From Takakia lepidozioides (taxonomy: Eukaryota; Streptophyta; Takakiopsida; Takakiales; Takakiaceae), in the NCBI GenBank assembly GCA_030704615.1, contig CM060731.1:66752756-66816755 (forward strand): DNA of 64,000 nucleotides, written 5' to 3'. Numbering within the stretch: the first letter of the stretch is position 1; every line of letters begins with the position of its first letter. The position numbers were made by a program, and so were the translations under genes. This document shows, piece by piece, positions 58,462-64,000 of the stretch. The notes under the pieces were generated by a model. That model was not told where the DNA came from and made no database searches. It worked only from the letters and a program-made list of their open reading frames with translations.

Positions 58462-59924
58462 CCGACGCACCTGCTTCAAGCAGATTAGTTGGGACTGTCC
58501 TCGTCTGAAACCATGTGAACATGGTAGAAAGTATGGCTCATACACAGTCTCATAATGAGATATGAAAGACGAAAGGCTTACGGAAGACTCGGAAGGCATC
58601 TCTGCACCCATATGATACAGAAAGTACAGTAAGAACAGGTCATTATTTCACCAGAGCAGGATTCCTAATTTACATGTGGGACCTGCCTATGTCAAGTGAA
58701 GTCGAGTTGTAAATTCTTGTTGTTCAGTGATAAACATTCAAGAGTAGCCAGAGCAAATGACTGTCACCTAGCAGCACCAACCCTAAATTCCTATGGCACT
58801 AGATCAAAGCTGCAAGACTTTGGAAAGAGGGCAAGCATTGGCAGTGGACTCCAACGATACTAGTGTAGCCACAACACAGATGTGACAGAGGGGTACCCTT
58901 GTAGACACTAGTACCGGAATAGGAAGAGAGCAGATGATCATGATGGTTTCCCATCCCTGAAACATCGATCCTTCCCACATACCTGACGTAACTATCCCCG
59001 GAGGCATCATCCTTCCAGATACCTTCGACAGTGCTGTCAGGGCAGCTTCCATCCAAGGTTCTCTTCGTGCTGGTCTCATGCTCTGGACAGACTGGCTCCC
59101 AGATACATGACATTAATACGCTGAAGTTACGATCCGGACAATTTACGCCAAATCTATACCCATAATAAGGGCCATATTACAATGTAATCACGATGGGATA
59201 AGCTGAAGCAGCGGGTATCTATAAAGCTAACCTTCCTTGGTAGTCTTCATAAGAAAAATGCAGGTTTTATTATGCCCACAAGGGACCACAGTTAGATCGA
59301 TACTTCCTCTTCCAGATCCAAGGTTAAGATAAACAATATAAAGTAGGTGCATTGCGAAAGGACATCAGATAAACAGGGTTTGTCAGCAAGCCTGTGAGGC
59401 CCTTATGCCGAACGAGACCTTGTTTGAATCATCATCGTCTTTCCGGAGACATAAGCTACCTTACAATTGCAGCAACGTTCTTGAATTGTATATCGAAAAT
59501 ACTGAAGATAAGTAACGTACGTACCAGTTTTGGTACTGCTTAAGTTATTTGCTCTCGAAGCGTAACCTCTCACTCCAGAGATTAACCCAAGCCCTTCCTC
59601 ACCCCTAGGAGCCAACGTCGAGAATGACGACAAACTACTTGTCGGGGCCCCCAATGCACAGTTTTCCCGATCCCATTCCTATGAAAATCCTCTTCTACCA
59701 GATCCAGACAATGTCTTGAGAGAAAAGAGAGGAGGGACTGTACAGGTTGGAATAAATCCGCCGTCTGCCACCATGGCCGCTCTCCCATGGCGCCCCAGGA
59801 AGCTCAAATGAAGGGATCCACAAGACTGGCCAATGGTAGGAGAAGCTGCAGTGCAATGGACTACAAAGGGAGAAGGGGATAGGCGAAGGTGATGAAGACG
59901 ACGGATTGAGGCCGCCATAGACAT
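58462..59924 (-). pseudogene. Group II maturase, N-terminal part with presequence-like exon
   Basis: The exon ending at the inversion point (58601-58462) reads YETVYEPYFLPCSHGFRRGQ and then LKQVRR, the standard start of a group II RT. Upstream on the same strand an exon from the ATG at 59,924 to a GT donor at 59,525 opens with MSMAASIRRLHHLRLSPSPF. It is rich in Arg and Ser and poor in acids, as in mitochondrial presequences. It carries one in-frame TAG (59,681-59,679). A region open in two frames at 59,113-58,804 may hold middle exons but shows no domain. A nuclear gene transferred from mitochondria is the best reading; the link between the presequence exon and the RT exon is inferred from order, strand and spacing. 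Confidence 0.6.
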
Positions 59925-60584
59925 GCGTGTTGAGAGAGTGGGAGCACATCGCCTTCGCAGTCAAAAACCCCGACTCATGAGCTGCAAAACCCCTGACCTA
60001 AACCCGTCGGGCCAACCGAATGTTCGAAATATGGTCGAATATTCCTCATGCGAACGGATGTCCTGAAATGAGGGTCAGGTTCCATGGATGGCTCCGGGTG
60101 GGATATCAATAGTAGTCAGTATGTAGTCGATTCTACCGCTTCTTAGGTCTCTTATACTACTTAAGGAGGTCAAACCTTTTCCCATTAAACATTCCAAGCA
60201 TTACCTACAAAGGGGCGGATATCGCAGAGTACAACACTCCATAGACATACTGTATTAGGTGAACACATAAATGTGTCCCCTCTATAATGCAAGGGGCCAC
60301 AGTGAAAATCATTTGATTCCGGGACAGCTGAACATTCATGGTGGCTTTAAGGGAAACATCCAGAGTGCAAAGTTCAGAAATGAGTCTCAAGCAACTTTAT
60401 GCAAATGGCAAAGGGAAAGCCCCATTACATGGGCTCCTTATTCCAAGGCTGGCTACGAGGAAGAAATAGTGTCGACATTATCCAATGGCACAATGATACA
60501 CAGACTAAGCTTCCTATGCAATACATGTGCACAAGCTGGGAACCCCATAAAAAGGGGAGAGGGTTTCCGTTCAAAGCATTTGGC
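59925..60584. other. Intergenic between two genes
   Basis: Upstream of the maturase presequence exon and downstream of PDH E1 beta. No gene is recognised. Confidence 0.4.
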
Positions 60585-63500
60585 TTAAGCTGCTGCACGC
60601 TGATCCTCAACGGAGGTTCGGTAGCACGCTCTCTTTGCAGCCCGGATAACATCCTCCACCTGCAGTGGCAAGTTTGTTAGTAAGGTGAGTGGCGGGGTGA
60701 ATACAACTGAACACTGCAGAGCATTGTAGTATTTGTTACATATATGAAGCAGAAAAGAAAGGGTGGACTCCTGTCGAAGCAAGCGTCAATTACAGTGTAT
60801 CTTCACCGCGAAGGGCTCCTGCTTTCCTTTTGGAGGGTGGATGGCAATAAAGCCACGTGGTTGCCCAGACCTAGGGACTCAAAAGTCCAAAGATTACCCA
60901 CTAGTGTTAGATGGGCATAGCTGAATTGTGATCCCTGCCCCTACCCAGATCTTAAATATAAATGCATTTCAATACCACGGGTTTTGTTGGACTTCAATGC
61001 TTTGGGTACGAGGGACTTAAATACTGCCAGGGTAGGTTCTTAAGGTACTATGCTAGAATTCATTAGTATATCTGTGGGCTGAACTGGATACTGAGCTACC
61101 CAACAGTTGATTTATCAAATTGACATATTCAAGAAGGCAAAAGTTCACATATTACAACCAGAAAAAGAACGACTTTTAGAAGGTCCATCTAAAACCTTCA
61201 CATACACGTGGAAAACACGTTTTCAAACAGAGGAACAAAAAAGTCGGTGATTCAGGGAGAGAGGGAGACCTGGGGTACGGCAAGACGCTCAAGGTTCGCA
61301 GCGTACGGCATGGGCACATCAGCCCCACATATGCGCTCCACAGGTGCATCCAGGTAATAGAAGCTCTCTTCTACTACACTTGCACTGCACGCACAGATAA
61401 AACTAATAAATAATCTAAGCTCCAGGAGAAAAAAAACAGAGACACACAGAGAGAGGACCCTAAACGAGCTGACAAGAATATAACATTCCAAATGAAGCCT
61501 TGCAGGATGGAAAGCATAGAAAATGGCCCATGAAAGTTGTGTGTTTTAGTAAGGCTAACCAGATCTCAGCGCCGACACCATGCTGGGGCCAACCTTCCTC
61601 CAGGGTAAGAAGGCGTGAAGTTTTCCGCACAGATGCATTAATTGTTGCTCTATCAAGGGGTCGAATTGATCGCAAATTGACGACCTAAAACAATGTATTC
61701 ACAGGCTTTGTCTGTTACTCGCAGAAAGATATTCTGTAGTTTGTTGAAGAATCTGAGAGCATTATTGACACAGCATCAGGCATTTGCCTCAATATGTCGG
61801 GTACAATCAAATATGTTTCTCCTTCCACTTCCAGCAGAGCAAATAAAGCGACACTAGAGCAAAGTAGAAGGGAAAATTGAAAAGCGACACTAAAATTTTC
61901 CTTACTTTGACCTCATTCTCTGCACTCAACATAACAGGAAAAATTCCCACTTCCACCCTTTCTCAAATTCAACCTCAGGTTACTGGACCAAACAGTTGTC
62001 AAGAGAATGCAATCACCTCAGCGCTGATTCCTTCCTTGGCTAGTTCATCTGCAGCCTGCCCAAATAACCACATTCACCAGGACCATTCATAGCTCTTAGA
62101 CAATCAATCATTGGCATGCTGACAAGAAGAGGTGCATACAGGTTGGGGGGATGAGAGAATCTTGAGCCTTACTTTCAACCAGAACTAAGAAACAGAATAT
62201 TGCTCCAATTAACCCCATTGAGTGTGTCTCAGAGAAAAGGCAAGAGAGAAAGAAACAAGGAGTTTAACATCCACATAGAGAAAGAGAGGGATATATTGTA
62301 CTCATAAGACGTTGTTTACCAGGGCCTTGTGGCCATAGACCCCACACCAGTTTGGGCGGAACAAAAGGGAACAGACACAACCTTTGTGAGGGCTCACTCC
62401 GGTAGTGGGACTTACCTTCATATAGACAACTAGTTTGGGCTTTCCGGATATCCTTTAGAAAGCCATTCACACAAGCATCAACCCGCAGTGTGTAAGCTGC
62501 CCAGCAATAAGAGAGAGAAGGTACTCATAAGACGTTGTTTGCCGTAGCCTTGTGGCCATTGACCCTGCGCCCAGTTTGAGCGGAACACACAAAGGGAGAG
62601 AGAGAGAGAGAGAGAGAGAGAGGCTTTCAACCTCTGCACCCCTTCACATCGTCAGTGAAAGAATATTCACCTTCAGGGCATATCCAACCATCTTGGAAAA
62701 TGCAACGATTGTGATGTCCTTCCCCTCTCTTTCAATCTGCACAAGAAACGATGTCAGTGAAACTCAGAAACCAAGATCAATGAGGTATCTCACCATGCTC
62801 ATACAGGTTAAGATGCATGTAGCTTGGGATCCTAGAAACCAAACTGTGGCACCCCATGACTGTGGCACTTGTATCCACCCAAATATTTTATGACATTCAA
62901 CTGACATATGGATATATATCAACTGTTATGATTGTATTTATTGATGTTTCCCACAAGAGTCACCAACATATGGAATTAAAGGTACATTGATGTGAAAACC
63001 TTCTATGCCATTAAAGGTTTGTTCCAATGTGCCTTCATCTGAAAATACTTCAGACTCTCATGTCCTGAATATAGTGAGAAGCTAAAGCCTGCCTCCTGTC
63101 CTCAGCAGTAAAAAGAGTAATACAAAAGGATGATGGGTTTGGTTACTCTAAGTAACCCATCTTTTCCTCTATGGCCTTTCTGAAATTCATGTAGTTGGCC
63201 TGTGGGACGGTCATTTTCTGCTGCAGATGCTCCAAAGACTTGAAAAATCCTACAATTTAAGTATTTGCCAATGACACTAAACATTGCAAAGGCCGACTTC
63301 AATCTACATATGCAGCAGCTTACCTTGGCTTGACCGATTGGTAGAGTGAAACTTGGATCAAGCACTTCTTGCGAGATTGGGAACGACTCTCCGTACCTTC
63401 AAAGGATCAACCAAACCCAAAGTGACATAAAAAATTGTGCCTCTGAACAAGGGATGGAGTATGTCAAAACTACGAACGTACTGTCTGTATCAGGAAAAGC

Positions 63501-63910
63501 AATTTAATGACACACGGAAGAAGTACACACCGAACTCATACAAAAACATTGCAAAACAAAGATGCGTTTGACACAATGGCCCTGGCAAACAAAATCTGTA
63601 TAATCCAGGGCCTAGCCCCCTGTTCACTAAAAAATTAAAAAAAAATTAAAAATCTGTTGAGAGTAAATAAATGGTGCAGAGGAATGGTGGCCAAGTTCAG
63701 CCATATTTCAATACTCTGGAATCTCCTGTAAAAGCAGAAACCAGCAGGTGCCATTCATTCGAGATCAGTGGCATACAAAATCTCATTTTCCAGGAAGACG
63801 ACAGGGTCAGGGTCGCGGATGGCAGCCTTGAGAAGTCCGCGTGCATCCTCAGCGCTATAGGGCACCAGCACCTTCAAACCTGGGACCTGCCCATACCATG
63901 CTGCAAAACA
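60585..63910 (-). CDS. Mitochondrial pyruvate dehydrogenase E1 beta, 3' exons
   Basis: The beta subunit of the thiamine-dependent E1 of mitochondrial pyruvate dehydrogenase, which makes acetyl-CoA in the matrix. Seven exons join in frame: 63910-63777, 63396-63324, 62736-62671, 62055-62017, 61684-61560, 61384-61270 and 60659-60585 (stop). They encode the last 208 residues or so. Matches in order: [92 protein letters not shown], and [19 protein letters not shown] at the end. The family usually ends soon after CYR; the tail here is about ten residues longer. The N-terminal half, with presequence and cofactor site, lies beyond 64,000. A LINE family B pair sits in the intron between exons at 62,055 and 62,671. 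Confidence 0.95.
62275..62510 (-). mobile_element. LINE family B 3' fragment, PDH intron copy 1
   Basis: It carries the full family end: GTACTCATAAGACGTTGTTT beside a GA tract (62,280), GACCCCACACCAGTTTGGG, and CACACAAGCATCAACCCGC at its truncated 5' side (62,490). It lies in sense with the PDH gene. Confidence 0.75.
62511..62625 (-). mobile_element. LINE family B 3' fragment, PDH intron copy 2
   Basis: A shorter copy directly next to the first: GAGAGAAGGTACTCATAAGACG, then GACCCTGCGCCCAGTTTGAGC and a GA tract of about 24 bases (62,598-62,621). It ends 46 bases before PDH exon 62736-62671. Confidence 0.75.
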
Positions 63911-64000
63911 CTGCAACAAGCACACGTCATTACACAGTAGCTGGCATTGTCCTTGCCAACATGGGAAAAGGTTTGAGAACAACAAAGCGTCCTCCACTCT

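Overview
This window is nuclear DNA from a land plant. Genes carry many short exons with GT-AG introns, and the products are typical plant proteins: a mitochondrial complex I TYKY subunit, a two-LOV PAS/LOV protein, an OTU2-type deubiquitinase and the mitochondrial pyruvate dehydrogenase E1 beta subunit. Between them lies decayed retroelement DNA. A nuclear copy of a mitochondrial-type group II intron maturase with a presequence-like N-terminus suggests a seed-free plant (bryophyte, lycophyte or fern). That is inference; I cannot name the species.

Layout. 0-17 kb is mostly mobile and repetitive DNA: a GC-rich degenerate tandem array (1-0.7 kb), an LTR plus a broken Ty3 gag-pol on the minus strand (2.9-5.3 kb), minisatellites (7.4-7.9 kb), a long decayed LINE on the plus strand (8.7-15 kb) with a foreign insertion in its endonuclease, and a 1.5-kb element with long terminal inverted repeats (15.1-16.6 kb). 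17.5-28.8 kb holds a divergent pair, NDUFS8 (minus) and the PAS/LOV gene (plus), separated by a GC-rich promoter region. The PAS/LOV introns carry 3'-end fragments of a second LINE family. 31.3-34.1 kb holds a minus-strand gene for a UBZ-type zinc finger protein (model incomplete), and 35.3-37.8 kb a minus-strand gene for a conserved plant protein whose family name I do not recall. 39.5-46 kb is repeat-rich: a tRNA-derived SINE, a tandem repeat made of two strong hairpins, a degenerate 75-bp repeat and a copia RT fragment.

47.4-60 kb is the most striking part. A complete 8-exon OTU deubiquitinase gene (minus) lies head-to-head with the first exon of a second copy (plus). The rest of that second copy lies 3 kb further on, on the opposite strand. 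A group II maturase ORF is likewise split: its C-terminal part is on the plus strand immediately after the second-copy exon 1, and its N-terminal part is on the minus strand immediately after the rest of the OTU copy. One inversion of about 5.49 kb (52,972-58,461) explains all four ends and their reading frames. Both broken copies have decayed further.

60.6-64 kb holds the 3' seven exons of the PDH E1 beta gene (minus); its 5' part lies beyond the window. NDUFS8, PDH E1 beta and the presequence-bearing maturase all point to mitochondria, but nothing suggests co-regulation beyond proximity.
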